Below, one piece after another: positions 26,562 to 35,748 of a stretch of DNA of 64,000 bases (positions are counted from its first letter, which is position 1; the number at the start of each line of letters is the position of its first letter). Under the pieces are notes generated by a model. It was not told where the DNA came from and searched no databases. It saw only the letters and a list, made by a program, of their open reading frames with translations. Source of the DNA: CATOSP01 sp034422355 (GTDB lineage: Bacteria > Chloroflexota > Dehalococcoidia > Lucifugimonadales > UBA3495); the NCBI GenBank assembly GCA_034422355.1, contig DAOUJS010000046.1, positions 62,001 through 126,000 of the forward strand. Reading direction: 5' to 3'. A program made the translations under genes and the position numbers.

Positions 26562-26663
26562 GCCATCAGTGCTTACCCGTACAGGCCGGATACGCTAAGA
26601 TAATCCCGGCTGGCCAATACAGGCCCGGAAATTCAGCAACTTGCTGGCGGAGGGCATCGCAGC

Positions 26664-27830
26664 ATGAAAGAAACGTCGGATGTGGTAGTCATTGGGGGAG
26701 GCGTAATCGGGTGCAGCATCCTGTATAACCTGGGACGCCTGGGAATCACCGACACCCTGCTCCTGGAGCGCGACGTCATTGGCTCCGGCTCCACGGGCCG
26801 GTCGGCGGCCATCTGCCGGATGCACTATTCCAATCCTGTGACCGCCACAATGGCTTGGGAGAGCCGGCGCATCTTCGCCAACTTTGAGGAGATGGTCGGC
26901 GGACCATCGGGGTTTGTGGAAACAGGCTACCTGGTGGTGGTCGAAAATGAGGACCGCCAGGGCCTGGAACGTAACGTTGCGATGCAGGTCGAGTTGGGCA
27001 TCGACACGATGGTCGTCAACCGGGACGATCTGAGAGACATAGCGCCAATGGTGTCGGTCTTCGATGACGAGGCGATGGGCTGGGAACCCCAGTCCGGTTA
27101 CGCCGACCCTTATCTGGTCATGTCCTCCTACGCCAACCGCGCGAAAGACATGGGCGCGGAGGTCCTTCCCCGGACCCCGGCCCTTGGCATTGAGGTCGAG
27201 AGTGGCCGCGTCCGCGCCGTCAATACTGCCGGGGGCCGGGTGGAAACACCCGTGGCCGTGGTCGCCGCCGGTCCCTGGTCCAGGGTCGAGTTGGCCAAGG
27301 TCGGCGTCGATGTCCCCCTCATACCGGTGCGGCACCAGGTAGCCTACATAGTCCGCCCGGTGGACCGGCTGCCCTTCCACCCCACCGTGGGCGACATAGC
27401 CCAGTCCATGTCATTCCGTCCTGACGGGCCGCGCTTCAGCCTCATGGGATTCGGCGACGATGAAGAAGTCGAACTCGACAACTACAACGAAGCCGCAGGT
27501 ATGGACGACATGGCCTCCGCCCTCAATCGGATGCAGCGCAGAATCCCGGACATGGCCGGCGCGTACTTCCGCGGCGGGTGGTCTGGACTCTTCACCACCA
27601 CTCCCGACTGGCATCCCATTTTGGACAGGGTGCCGGGCATCGAGGGACTTTACTGCGCCGTTGGGTTCAGTGGTCACGGTTTCAAGCTGTCCCCCATGAT
27701 CGGGGTAACTATGGCCGAGCTTATCGGCCAGGGGGAGGCATCCTCCATCGACATCACGCCCCTGCGGCACAGCCGTTTTGAGGAAAATGACCTGCTGACC
27801 TCCAGCTACCGCTACCGGGTCCTGGCATGA
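26664..27830 (+). CDS. FAD-dependent amine/amino-acid oxidoreductase (DAO family)
   Basis: A 388-residue flavoprotein. The Rossmann motif VVVIGGGVIGCSILYNLGRLG is at residues 7-27, LLERDVIGSGSTGRSAAICR follows as the FAD-contacting loop, and the C-terminal FTTTPDWHPILDRVPGIEGLYCAVGFSGHGFKLSP is the usual second FAD motif of sarcosine-oxidase/glycine-oxidase beta-type enzymes. It probably oxidises a secondary amine or amino acid. No companion alpha/gamma/delta subunits are seen, so it is likely monomeric. It lies 43 bases before the metalloprotease-like gene. Confidence 0.92.
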   Translation: MKETSDVVVIGGGVIGCSILYNLGRLGITDTLLLERDVIGSGSTGRSAAICRMHYSNPVTATMAWESRRIFANFEEMVGGPSGFVETGYLVVVENEDRQGLERNVAMQVELGIDTMVVNRDDLRDIAPMVSVFDDEAMGWEPQSGYADPYLVMSSYANRAKDMGAEVLPRTPALGIEVESGRVRAVNTAGGRVETPVAVVAAGPWSRVELAKVGVDVPLIPVRHQVAYIVRPVDRLPFHPTVGDIAQSMSFRPDGPRFSLMGFGDDEEVELDNYNEAAGMDDMASALNRMQRRIPDMAGAYFRGGWSGLFTTTPDWHPILDRVPGIEGLYCAVGFSGHGFKLSPMIGVTMAELIGQGEASSIDITPLRHSRFEENDLLTSSYRYRVLA

Positions 27831-27873
27831 CGCGGCTGTCAGGGGGTGGAAGCGGAGCGGTGGCGGGTTGCGG

Positions 27874-29109
27874 ATGAAGCGATGGCCCCGCGTTGCCCTG
27901 ACCACCGTCTTGGCAGTCCTGCTTCTGGCGGCGGGCCACGGCGACCACCGGCACGATGCCGTGGATGCCCTGGTCGCTCCCCATCTCTATAGCCTGATCG
28001 ATTGGGAACTTTCCAACTTCTTCGACAAGTGGGCCCGAAAGTCAATAGACCTGCTGCCCTGGCGCGAAGACCTGGACCGGGAGACCCGCAACAATCTGGT
28101 CCAGGAGTTCTTCTCCTTGGGGAGGGAGTTGGCCGAGCTGCGGCACAGGCTGGACTATCACACTTCAACCGGCGAGTCCGCCCCCGAAAAGCCCGCCGAT
28201 ACCCTCAGTGCCGCAATCGCCCGGGTCGAGGACCGGCGTCGGGAAATCCTCCCAGTGGTCGAGGAGGCAGTGGAGTCAGAGATCAGCACAGTGCTGGCAG
28301 AAGAGGGGTTGGAGTCCGGCATTGGTCTGATCTTCCCGCCTGTTGACACTGTATTCGCCAGTTCGCCCGGGGTCCTGATACTCTCGCCCAGGGACCGGAT
28401 TCACCGCCAGTCCACCCTGCTCCTGAAACCCGGCATGTCCGACGAAGACAAGAAGCGGATTGAGTCGGCTTACTTGCAGCAGAAGGACCTGTCAGCATTG
28501 GTGGAGCGCACCGGAGGCGTGGCGGTCTATCCCAGCGTGGTCTCAGACCAGGGAGATATGCGCTACTCCCTGGTTGTGACGGCTCACGAATGGCTGCACC
28601 ACTGGTTCTTCTTCCGTCCCCTGGGGTGGAACTTCTGGTCCAGCCCAGAGATGACAACACTCAACGAGACTGCGGCGACCCTGGGCGGTGAGGAAATCGG
28701 GGAACGGGCCTTCGACGCTATGATTGGCCGACCGGTCATCCGGCAGTCCAACGCGGATACGCCGCCGCCAACTCCCGCGCCTGGAGCTTTCAGCTTTGGT
28801 CAGGCAATGCGGGAGACCCGTCTGCGCACCGAGGAACTCCTGACTGAGGGGAAGATAGAACAGGCGGAGGCGTACATGGAAGAGCGGCGCTTGATGTTCC
28901 TGGATCACGGCTACCGCATTCGCAAGATCAACCAGGCTTTCTTCGCATTCCACGGCTCCTACGCTGCCAGCCCGGCGTCCATCAGCCCGATACACGGTCA
29001 ACTGGAAAAGCTGCGGGAGAGAAGCGGTTCCCTGGGAGAGTTCCTCCACATAGTAGCCGGATTCGGCAGCTACCGGGAGTTCCTGGATTACTTGGAAAGT
29101 GGCAGGTAG
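27874..29109 (+). CDS. Putative membrane-anchored zinc metalloprotease (HEWLHH motif)
   Basis: A 411-residue protein with an N-terminal hydrophobic anchor or signal (residues 5-20), a helical charged region (about 50-140), then VVTAHEWLHHWFFF near residue 235, which fits HExxH, and TTLNETAATLGGEE about 20 residues later, which could supply the third zinc ligand (Glu) as in gluzincins. The C-terminal third (QAMRETRLRTEELLTEGKIEQAEAYMEERR) is helical. I do not know a characterised family. Proteolysis is inferred only from the motif pair. The start is ATG 27874; TTG 27868 is possible. Confidence 0.7.
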   Translation: MKRWPRVALTTVLAVLLLAAGHGDHRHDAVDALVAPHLYSLIDWELSNFFDKWARKSIDLLPWREDLDRETRNNLVQEFFSLGRELAELRHRLDYHTSTGESAPEKPADTLSAAIARVEDRRREILPVVEEAVESEISTVLAEEGLESGIGLIFPPVDTVFASSPGVLILSPRDRIHRQSTLLLKPGMSDEDKKRIESAYLQQKDLSALVERTGGVAVYPSVVSDQGDMRYSLVVTAHEWLHHWFFFRPLGWNFWSSPEMTTLNETAATLGGEEIGERAFDAMIGRPVIRQSNADTPPPTPAPGAFSFGQAMRETRLRTEELLTEGKIEQAEAYMEERRLMFLDHGYRIRKINQAFFAFHGSYAASPASISPIHGQLEKLRERSGSLGEFLHIVAGFGSYREFLDYLESGR

Positions 29110-29152
29110 AAAGGGCTGAGGGTGCTTCAGGAAACAGATTCGGTCATAGCAG

Positions 29153-29365
29153 TCATAAGAACTCTGCAACATCAATACCAGCTGTTTTGATGATATTGCG
29201 CAGCGTGCCCCGGTCCAGTTCTCTATGGTCGGGGACAACAACCTGGGTAAAAGGATTATCTCGTCGCAAAATTATGTGACTGCGGTGTTGACGCCTCTGG
29301 TAGAACCCGATCTTGCTGAGGGAACTAACGCAATCTCGCCCCGAAACTCGCGGCAACCGGGTCAT
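29153..29365 (-). CDS. hicA: HicA-type toxin
   Basis: A 70-residue HicA: LPRVSGRDCVSSLSKIGFYQRRQHRSHIILRR carries the catalytic His in the RxxSH motif, followed by VVVPDHRELDRGTLRNIIKTAGI, the standard C-terminal segment. The ATG overlaps the stop of the HicB gene upstream. It is the second HicBA system in the window, distinct in sequence from the one at 5.1 kb. Confidence 0.9.
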   Translation of the reverse strand: MTRLPRVSGRDCVSSLSKIGFYQRRQHRSHIILRRDNPFTQVVVPDHRELDRGTLRNIIKTAGIDVAEFL

Positions 29366-29568
29366 ACGGCAAGGACTAGCGTCTCAAAACGCTCTTCCGG
29401 CACTGGCAAATCGTCTTCCTGGAGTGCGATGATGTATCCTTCAATTGCCTCTTTGATATTTGCAATGGCTTCATGCTTTGTTGCACCTTGGCTGGTGCAT
29501 CCGGGCAGGCTAGGGCATTCGGCGACCCAATATCCGTCTGTACCAGGGTAAATAACTACCTGACGCAT
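29362..29568 (-). CDS. hicB: HicB-type antitoxin
   Basis: A 68-residue short HicB: YPGTDGYWVAECPSLPGCTSQGATKHEAIANIKEAIEGYI is the diagnostic motif. It lacks an added DNA-binding domain. The start ATG follows a purine-rich AGAAAGGCG. It precedes and is coupled to hicA by the four-base overlap ATGA. Confidence 0.9.
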   Translation of the reverse strand: MRQVVIYPGTDGYWVAECPSLPGCTSQGATKHEAIANIKEAIEGYIIALQEDDLPVPEERFETLVLAV

Positions 29569-29600
29569 CGCCTTTCTATCTCCAAAGGGCTATCAGGACG

Positions 29601-29822
29601 CTACCGCCGATAACCTGTCGTGGGTTTCCCCCGGCGTGCCTGTTCACGCTCCCATTTCTTTGCAGACGCTGGAGTAACCTTCGGACCTTGCTTTACGAGA
29701 CGGCCTCCAGGGTTGGCCCTTTGGTGTTCTTTTTCTCGTCGAGCAGGGTCTTTGGTGATTCCAGTATGAGATATGGCATTACCCTTCTTATAGTGATAGC
29801 GTGTAGTATCTCTTGCAGCCAG
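29601..29822 (-). CDS. Small basic protein resembling a minimal GIY-YIG fold
   Basis: A 73-residue highly charged protein, found by reading the minus strand in a gap. Its core YHYKKGNAISHTGITKDPARREKEHQ resembles the (Y/H)xGIT-D-P-xRRxxEH part of GIY-YIG nucleases and is shared by small hypothetical proteins of bacteria. The tail KWEREQARRGKP is basic. Translation seems to start at CTG 29822, seven bases after a perfect GGAGG. No ATG/GTG/TTG lies in a suitable position. It is upstream of, and in line with, the hicBA pair. Nuclease activity is not established. Confidence 0.6.
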   Translation of the reverse strand: MAARDTTRYHYKKGNAISHTGITKDPARREKEHQRANPGGRLVKQGPKVTPASAKKWEREQARRGKPTTGYRR

Positions 29823-29928
29823 GGTTATACCTCCATATAGTCAAGGTTCATTTAACATAATCACAGAGTAGCTGGAGGTCGGGAATTATGCAATCAACAC
29901 TATCTGCCGGGCACTGGCCACTGCCCAC

Positions 29929-31137
29929 TTAAACCCACGGCGTGCGCTTGGAGCGTTCCTTCTCCGACGTATAAGTTGGCAGGCCCTTGCGTTCCAGGCT
30001 TTCAGCAACCATCCGCTTGAACAACTCCCGGTCGCGTCCTGTGATAACCGCCTGCTCGTGGGCCTCGGATATGGCCACCGGGTAGCCTTGCCCCCGGCGG
30101 CACTGGTCCAGGATCAAGCTATGGCCCAGGGCCAGCAAGCTCTCATCTTCGGCGACCCATTGGGGAACTTCCACCCGTGCGATTTCATCCCCGCAGTTCA
30201 GGTAATAGAAGAGGACCTGGTGCTCCCCGTAGCTCTCCCGCGGCACCGAGGAATTGGTGCGATACACCGGCGAGCGCCAGCCCGGCTCCAGGGTTTCCTC
30301 AAACAACTCCCGGTCGAGAAAGCCGTTGGCCATGTCGCAGGGCGAGACCACGGAGCGGCGACTGCCGCAGGAACGCCGGCATCGGGCGCGGTCGAAGGGG
30401 CAAAGAGCGGCCCTGGCGGCATTGATGACCTCGGTGCTTCTGGGAAGGGAAACATAAGCCGCGAGACTCATAGGCCGTACCCTGCTCTGCTCCCGCAGGC
30501 GGTCCAACGCCGGGATCAGACGGTCTTGCACAATCGCCTGCCGGATGTAAGGCTGGTAGCCCTGCCCGGAGAGGCCCCACAGGACCAGCGAGCCGTCCAC
30601 CAGGGCCAGAGCCGGCCGCCCCGGGGGGCATTCCTCAACGGCGCCGGCCAGTCGCTCCAGTTCCCGCACGGTACGGACCAGACCCAGCAACGCGCCGGTC
30701 ACAAGCTCTTCCTGCACATGGTCGGCAGGATCGGTGATGTAGAGATCGCCGTGTTCCGAGGCCAGGTCAGGTTGATTGAAGAAGTTCGCTTCAGGCTCCG
30801 CGCCGTAGGTAAGAGTGCAACCTCCCAGGTTTATCAGGTATGTCGCAACCGGCAAGTGCCGGTCAACATCGATGTGGGAACCATCCACGGCCACGACGCA
30901 CCAGTCGGAGGGCAAGACCCCCGGGCCGTAGCCCCCAATCAGCCGGTCCTGTACCTGGGCTGCCAGGAAAGGCCGCTCCCGGTCAAAAGCGGTCTTGTCG
31001 ATTGCTGCCTGAACATCGACACCGGCGGCTTCGTCCACGAACCGCTGAAGCCGCTGGCGGCGGTCGTCCCGGAAGCGGCCCAACCGCTCGCCGACCTCGT
31101 CCAACTGAAGGAAAGTGCTGCCAAGATCAAGGGCCAT
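29929..31137 (-). CDS. nurA: NurA-domain nuclease
   Basis: A 402-residue protein of the NurA 5'-3' exonuclease family. VVAVDGSHIDVDRH (near residue 85) and ALALVDGSLVLWGL (near 180) are the two Asp-containing motifs that bind Mn in NurA, and ILDQCRRGQGYPVAISEAHEQAVITGRDRE forms the C-terminal His/Asp region. In archaea NurA works with the HerA translocase in end resection. No herA gene is adjacent here. It is divergent from uvrA with a 125-base shared promoter region, hinting at a DNA-repair cluster. Confidence 0.85.
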   Translation of the reverse strand: MALDLGSTFLQLDEVGERLGRFRDDRRQRLQRFVDEAAGVDVQAAIDKTAFDRERPFLAAQVQDRLIGGYGPGVLPSDWCVVAVDGSHIDVDRHLPVATYLINLGGCTLTYGAEPEANFFNQPDLASEHGDLYITDPADHVQEELVTGALLGLVRTVRELERLAGAVEECPPGRPALALVDGSLVLWGLSGQGYQPYIRQAIVQDRLIPALDRLREQSRVRPMSLAAYVSLPRSTEVINAARAALCPFDRARCRRSCGSRRSVVSPCDMANGFLDRELFEETLEPGWRSPVYRTNSSVPRESYGEHQVLFYYLNCGDEIARVEVPQWVAEDESLLALGHSLILDQCRRGQGYPVAISEAHEQAVITGRDRELFKRMVAESLERKGLPTYTSEKERSKRTPWV

Positions 31138-31262
31138 AGATTAATCCCCTCTCATCAGACTACAGAACAAGAATACACGATGCAAAGGGACAGTCCAGCC
31201 CGTCCTGAAACCCGAACTGAGTGCTAAAATGGTTCCCAACAACAGGTGAGGGGAGCGTGTCT

Positions 31263-34235
31263 ATGCCCCAGGAGTTCATCCACGTCAAGGGAGCCCGCGA
31301 ACATAACCTCAAGAACGTTGACATAACCATTCCCCGGGAGAAGCTGGTGGTCATTACCGGCGTGTCCGGCTCCGGCAAAAGCTCCCTGGCCTTCGACACC
31401 ATTTACGCCGAGGGACAGCGCCGCTACGTTGAATCCCTTTCCGCCTATGCCCGCCAGTTCCTGGGGCGGATGGACAAGCCCGACGTAGATTACATAGAGG
31501 GCCTGTCCCCCGCCATCTCCATCGACCAGAAGGGCGTTTCTCATAACCCCCGCTCCACGGTAGGCACCGTCACCGAAATCTACGACTACCTCCGCCTCCT
31601 CTTCGCCAGGGTTGGGACCCCCCACTGCCCCAAGTGCGGGCGTCCCGTGGAACGCCAGACGGTGCAGCAGATCGTGGATGCCATCATGTCCCTGCCCGAG
31701 GGGAGCCGCCTGCTGCTCCTCGCCCCCAAGGTGCGGCGCAAGAAAGGGGAACACAAGGACGTTTTCGAGAATGCCCGCAGCGGCGGGTTCGTGCGTGTCC
31801 GGGTCAACGGCGAGGTCCACCTGCTGGACGAAATGGGGGATCTGAACCTGGACCGGCGCAAATGGCACTACATCGAAATCGTTGTTGACCGGCTCATCGT
31901 CCGCGAGGTCACCGAGATGACCAGGGTGGCCGAGTCGGTGGAGACAGCCCTCCGCGAAGGCGAGGGAGTAGTGCAGGTCAACGTCGAAGGCGGTGAGGAG
32001 GCGGAAGCGGGACGTGGGCGAGATACGGAAGACCTGGTCTTCTCCGAGCAATTCGCCTGCGTCCGCTGCGGTACCAGCCTGCCTGAGATTGAACCGCGGA
32101 CCTTCAGCTTCAACAGCCCTCACGGCGCATGTGGCGAATGCACCGGCCTCGGCTACAAGCTGGAGATAGACCCGGAACTGGTGATTCACAACAAGGACCT
32201 GTCGCTGACCGAGGGGGCCATCACTCCCTGGGCCAGGAACGGCCCAGCCAATAGCTGGTACGTCAGCGTACTGGAGTCAGTGGCCTCCGCCAACGGGTTC
32301 TCGGCCAAGGTGCCGGTCAGGGAACTGACCAAGGATCAGCTAGACCTGGTCTTATATGGGAATGGGACCAAGAAAATCACCGTCCGCCACCGCACCCACA
32401 GGGGCCGCACATACAATTGGGACACTTCATTCGAGGGAGTGATTCCAAACCTGGAGCGGCGCTATAGGCAGACCGACTCGGAGCACACCCGCCAGGACAT
32501 TGAGCGGTACATGGCGGCCCGCGCCTGTCGTGCCTGCGACGGCAAGCGTCTGCGTCCCGAGGCACTGGCGGTGAAGGTCTGCCAGTTGGGGATCATGGAC
32601 GTCTGTGCCAAGAACATACGCCAGGCCCTCGACTGGGTCCGGGACATAGACCCGGACGCCCCCGGTGAGCATTCCGGCCCCACGTTGACAACACGGCAGA
32701 AGACCATCGGCAACCAGGTCCTGAAGGAGATCGAGGGGAGGTTGAGTTTCCTGGAAGGCATCGGGCTTGACTACGTGACCCTGGACCGCACCGCCCGCAC
32801 ACTGTCGGGTGGCGAGGCCCAGCGGGTCCGGCTCGCCACCCAGATCGGGTCCGGTCTCACCGGCGTCCTCTACGTCTGCGATGAGCCAACGGTGGGACTC
32901 CACCCCGCCGACGACTACCGCCTCATCGGCACCCTCAGCAGCCTGCGCGATATGGGCAACACCGTGGTTGTAGTGGAGCACGACGAGGCCATGATGCGGG
33001 CCGCCGACTTCATCGCCGACCTTGGACCTGGGGCCGGAGAGCACGGCGGTCGCGTGGTCGTCGCCGGGACCCTGGATGAAGTGATGGACTCGCCCGACTC
33101 ACTGACCGGCCAGTACCTCAGCGGGCGCAGGAAGGTCGCCGTGCCAGAGCAACGGCGCCCCGGCAACGGCAAGGCGATGGCCGTTCATGGCGGCAGGGAG
33201 AACAATCTCAAGGGCATCGACGTCGAGTTTCCCCTGGGTCAACTCGTCTGCATCACAGGGGTTTCCGGCTCCGGCAAGAGCACCCTGATATACGACATCC
33301 TCTACAAGCGGCTGGCCCAGATTCTGTACCGTGCCAGGGACCTTCCCGGCAAGCACGACGCGGTGGTTGGGGTGGAGAATATCGATAAGGTAGTCAACAT
33401 CGACCAGTCCCCCATCGGACGCACTCCCCGCAGCAACCCGGCCACCTACACCGGGGCTTTCACTCCGATACGGGAATTGTTCTCCAACCTTCCCGAGGCC
33501 CGGGTCCGGGGTTACAAGCCGGGCCGGTTCTCATTCAATGTCAAAGGGGGGCGCTGTGAAGCCTGCAGGGGCGAGGGTTACAACCAGATCGAGATGCAGT
33601 TCCTCCCTGACGTGACCGTTCCATGCGAGGTCTGCCACGGCAGCCGCTACAACCGGGAGGCCCTGGAAGTGACTCTGCGCGGGCACAGCATCGCCGACGT
33701 GCTGAACATGACCGTGGCCCAGGCGTTGGAGTTGTTCGAGAATTTCCCTCGCATCCGTCCCAAGCTGGAGACCCTCCGCGATGTGGGACTGGGCTACATC
33801 CGGTTGGGGCAGCCTGCCACTACCCTGTCCGGCGGCGAGGCCCAGCGGGTCAAGCTCTCCACCGAGCTTTCCCGCCGCGCCACCGGCAAGACCCTCTACC
33901 TGCTGGACGAGCCGACCACGGGCCTGTCTTTCGAGGACTGCGCCGCCCTGTTGCGGGTGCTCCACCGGCTGGTGGACAACGGCAACACGGTAGTCCTGAT
34001 CGAGCACAACCTGGACGTAATGAAAAACGCCGACTGGATTATAGACCTGGGTCCGGGCGCGGGCGACCTGGGCGGCGAGCTAATTGCCACCGGCACCCCG
34101 GAAGACCTGGCCCGGATGCCCCACTCGGTAACCGGCCGCTACCTGCAAGACTTGGTAAACGGCATCCACTCTGACGCAGAACAGGCGCGGTGGGTGAAGC
34201 AGCCGACGGCTGTTGGAGTGTCTGACGAGGATTAA
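31263..34235 (+). CDS. uvrA: Excinuclease ABC subunit A
   Basis: A 990-residue UvrA with two ABC modules. Walker A sequences are GVSGSGKSSLAFDT (near residue 31) and GVSGSGKSTLIYDI (near 665). Signatures are LSGGEAQRVRLATQIG and LSGGEAQRVKLSTELSR. Zinc-finger pairs CPKCG, CVRCG..CGEC and CEACRGEG..CEVCHG are present. It recognises bulky DNA lesions and loads UvrB. The start is ATG 31263, after AGGGGAGC. The only departure from other UvrAs is a slightly longer C-terminus. Confidence 0.97.
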   Translation: MPQEFIHVKGAREHNLKNVDITIPREKLVVITGVSGSGKSSLAFDTIYAEGQRRYVESLSAYARQFLGRMDKPDVDYIEGLSPAISIDQKGVSHNPRSTVGTVTEIYDYLRLLFARVGTPHCPKCGRPVERQTVQQIVDAIMSLPEGSRLLLLAPKVRRKKGEHKDVFENARSGGFVRVRVNGEVHLLDEMGDLNLDRRKWHYIEIVVDRLIVREVTEMTRVAESVETALREGEGVVQVNVEGGEEAEAGRGRDTEDLVFSEQFACVRCGTSLPEIEPRTFSFNSPHGACGECTGLGYKLEIDPELVIHNKDLSLTEGAITPWARNGPANSWYVSVLESVASANGFSAKVPVRELTKDQLDLVLYGNGTKKITVRHRTHRGRTYNWDTSFEGVIPNLERRYRQTDSEHTRQDIERYMAARACRACDGKRLRPEALAVKVCQLGIMDVCAKNIRQALDWVRDIDPDAPGEHSGPTLTTRQKTIGNQVLKEIEGRLSFLEGIGLDYVTLDRTARTLSGGEAQRVRLATQIGSGLTGVLYVCDEPTVGLHPADDYRLIGTLSSLRDMGNTVVVVEHDEAMMRAADFIADLGPGAGEHGGRVVVAGTLDEVMDSPDSLTGQYLSGRRKVAVPEQRRPGNGKAMAVHGGRENNLKGIDVEFPLGQLVCITGVSGSGKSTLIYDILYKRLAQILYRARDLPGKHDAVVGVENIDKVVNIDQSPIGRTPRSNPATYTGAFTPIRELFSNLPEARVRGYKPGRFSFNVKGGRCEACRGEGYNQIEMQFLPDVTVPCEVCHGSRYNREALEVTLRGHSIADVLNMTVAQALELFENFPRIRPKLETLRDVGLGYIRLGQPATTLSGGEAQRVKLSTELSRRATGKTLYLLDEPTTGLSFEDCAALLRVLHRLVDNGNTVVLIEHNLDVMKNADWIIDLGPGAGDLGGELIATGTPEDLARMPHSVTGRYLQDLVNGIHSDAEQARWVKQPTAVGVSDED

Positions 34236-34298
34236 GCCCTCTGGAAATGGAGTCGGATATGAAGTGTCATTGACGGAATCAGTCAGTGGGACCTTTCA

Positions 34299-35486
34299 CT
34301 ACCTCGCCAACCCATACGGTATAGCCTTGGTCTCGGCGTCCTCCGACTCCTCCATCCGGGCGGCCAGGGTGACTATCAGGCGTCCCATTGCGGTCTCTCC
34401 CCAGAACCACTCGTGAATCTGCTCGTCTGCCGTATCGGGCCGCTGTTCCAACCGGGCCTCGTAATAGAAGGCCTTGAGATCGTCAACGCAGTAACGGATG
34501 TACTGGGGCAGCTTCACCCCTTCGGGTCGGTCAGTGGAGTCTTCCTGCTCTCCGGCAGTATAGCCCTGCAGGAAGCGGACCACTCCCCGGAAACGCCTCT
34601 GGGGGACACCGCACAAGCCAACCTGGGAGCGTCCGCTGTGCTTTTCCACCCAACGCTCGTAGTAGGGGCGCAGGGCCGTCAGTTCGTCCGCCGGGTCAAG
34701 GCTGTCCGCGCTGCCGGAACGTGCCGCCGCCGATGCCTGTAGCAGGACTTCCGGGGTCGTATCATCCGGGAACTCCTCCAGCACGGGGCCCTGCTGACGC
34801 TCCAGCAGTTCCAGGGCAGCCCCCAGGACCCGGTGTTGCAGGCCGGCATCGTCTGCCGCGCCGAGGGCGTTGCCAAAGGCGAAGGGGACCCACAACATCC
34901 GAGGCGGCTTGACCCGTTCCGCGTGTTCCTTGACGAATACAACGCCGGTGGTGGAAATCCCAGCCTCCTCGAAGCACCTGGCAAGCACGCTGACCGCGTG
35001 CGAGCACAGGGGTCAAGTAGGGGTTAAAAACGCGACTTCCACACCTTCATCAACGAGCCTGCGGGCCACCTCCGGCCCTGTCCGTTCCGCCACCTCCGAT
35101 GTGTCCCGCAGAGCGCCCATGAAGGAATAGTTATTCTTCCCCAGAGACCCGATCACTCCTCTGTCCGCGAGTTCTCTCAGACGGTCCACCGGGTAGGTGA
35201 CGTTTATGTCCCGGTAGATGCCGGTGTGGTCGAAGCCGATGCTGGCATGACTTTGCAGTATATCGGCCGTGCTGGCGGATTGGGGTATCACCCTGTACGA
35301 GGAATCGCCGCCCATTACGAACGGCGTGTCATCTCTCATGTGCAACCCGGCGGAGGTGACCAGCGCCAACCTGCTCTCCGACAGCGGTTTGTGCATTGGA
35401 GTCCAGGACGTGTCTTCGTGTTCCATACAGGGGAACATCTGTAGCATTCGCCGCTGCACTTCGCTGAGCAATTCTAGCCTTGGCAT
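34299..35486 (-). CDS. GrdB/PrdB-like selenoprotein (glycine/sarcosine/betaine/proline reductase family), UGA-coded Sec
   Basis: A 395-residue protein when UGA 35013-35015 (codon 158) is read as Sec. Before it, ALVTSAGLHMRDDTPFVMGGDSSYRVIP and SHASIGFDHTGIYRDINVTYPVDRL match the selenoprotein B family (PF07355). The frame reads EVAFLTPT-U-PLCSHAVSVLARCFEEAGI, forming a UxxC redox motif where relatives without Sec have CxxC. The long C-terminal part (YERWVEKHSGRSQVG, FYYEARLEQRP) is intact to the stop. A SECIS-like hairpin follows the UGA. The classic reductase partners (GrdA, GrdC/D) are absent nearby, so the reaction is unknown; a reductive redox role is inferred. Confidence 0.82.
34985..35015 (-). 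promoter_or_regulatory. SECIS-like hairpin with UGA Sec codon (GrdB-like gene)
   Basis: After the UGA come 11 bases, then a perfect 6-bp stem GCACGC/GCGUGC closing loop GGUCA. Loop position and leading G are the same as in the rhodanese SECIS, 17 bases from the UGA. Confidence 0.75.
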
Positions 35487-35685
35487 CGGTTAACCCCCAC
35501 ATCTGTATGCAAGTCTGCGGTCATAGGGCCGCGTTCCGGGCTAAAGTATGCCCCGCAGATTTTGGTTGTCAAGTGGGACGGCGCTTTGGAGGAAAGTGCA
35601 TTTGATACGTGGAGCCAGCGAGGCTGGATATGGTGGTTAATTTGGGGTGGTGGGTGTAAGCGGTAGCTTGGAGAGAACTGCGAAA

Positions 35686-35726
35686 TTGGTGAGGCCCCGG
35701 TGCTCACAACGCCGGGGCCTCACCAA
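35686..35726. terminator. Perfect 15-bp inverted repeat
   Basis: TTGGTGAGGCCCCGG (35686-35700) and CCGGGGCCTCACCAA (35712-35726) pair completely around an 11-base loop. On the minus strand it is followed by AATTTCGC. It lies 23 bases after a possible minus-strand gene and at the edge of the accessory island. Terminator function is plausible but lacks a clean T-run. Confidence 0.5.
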
Positions 35727-35748
35727 CAAAACGGACCTACCAGAATCC

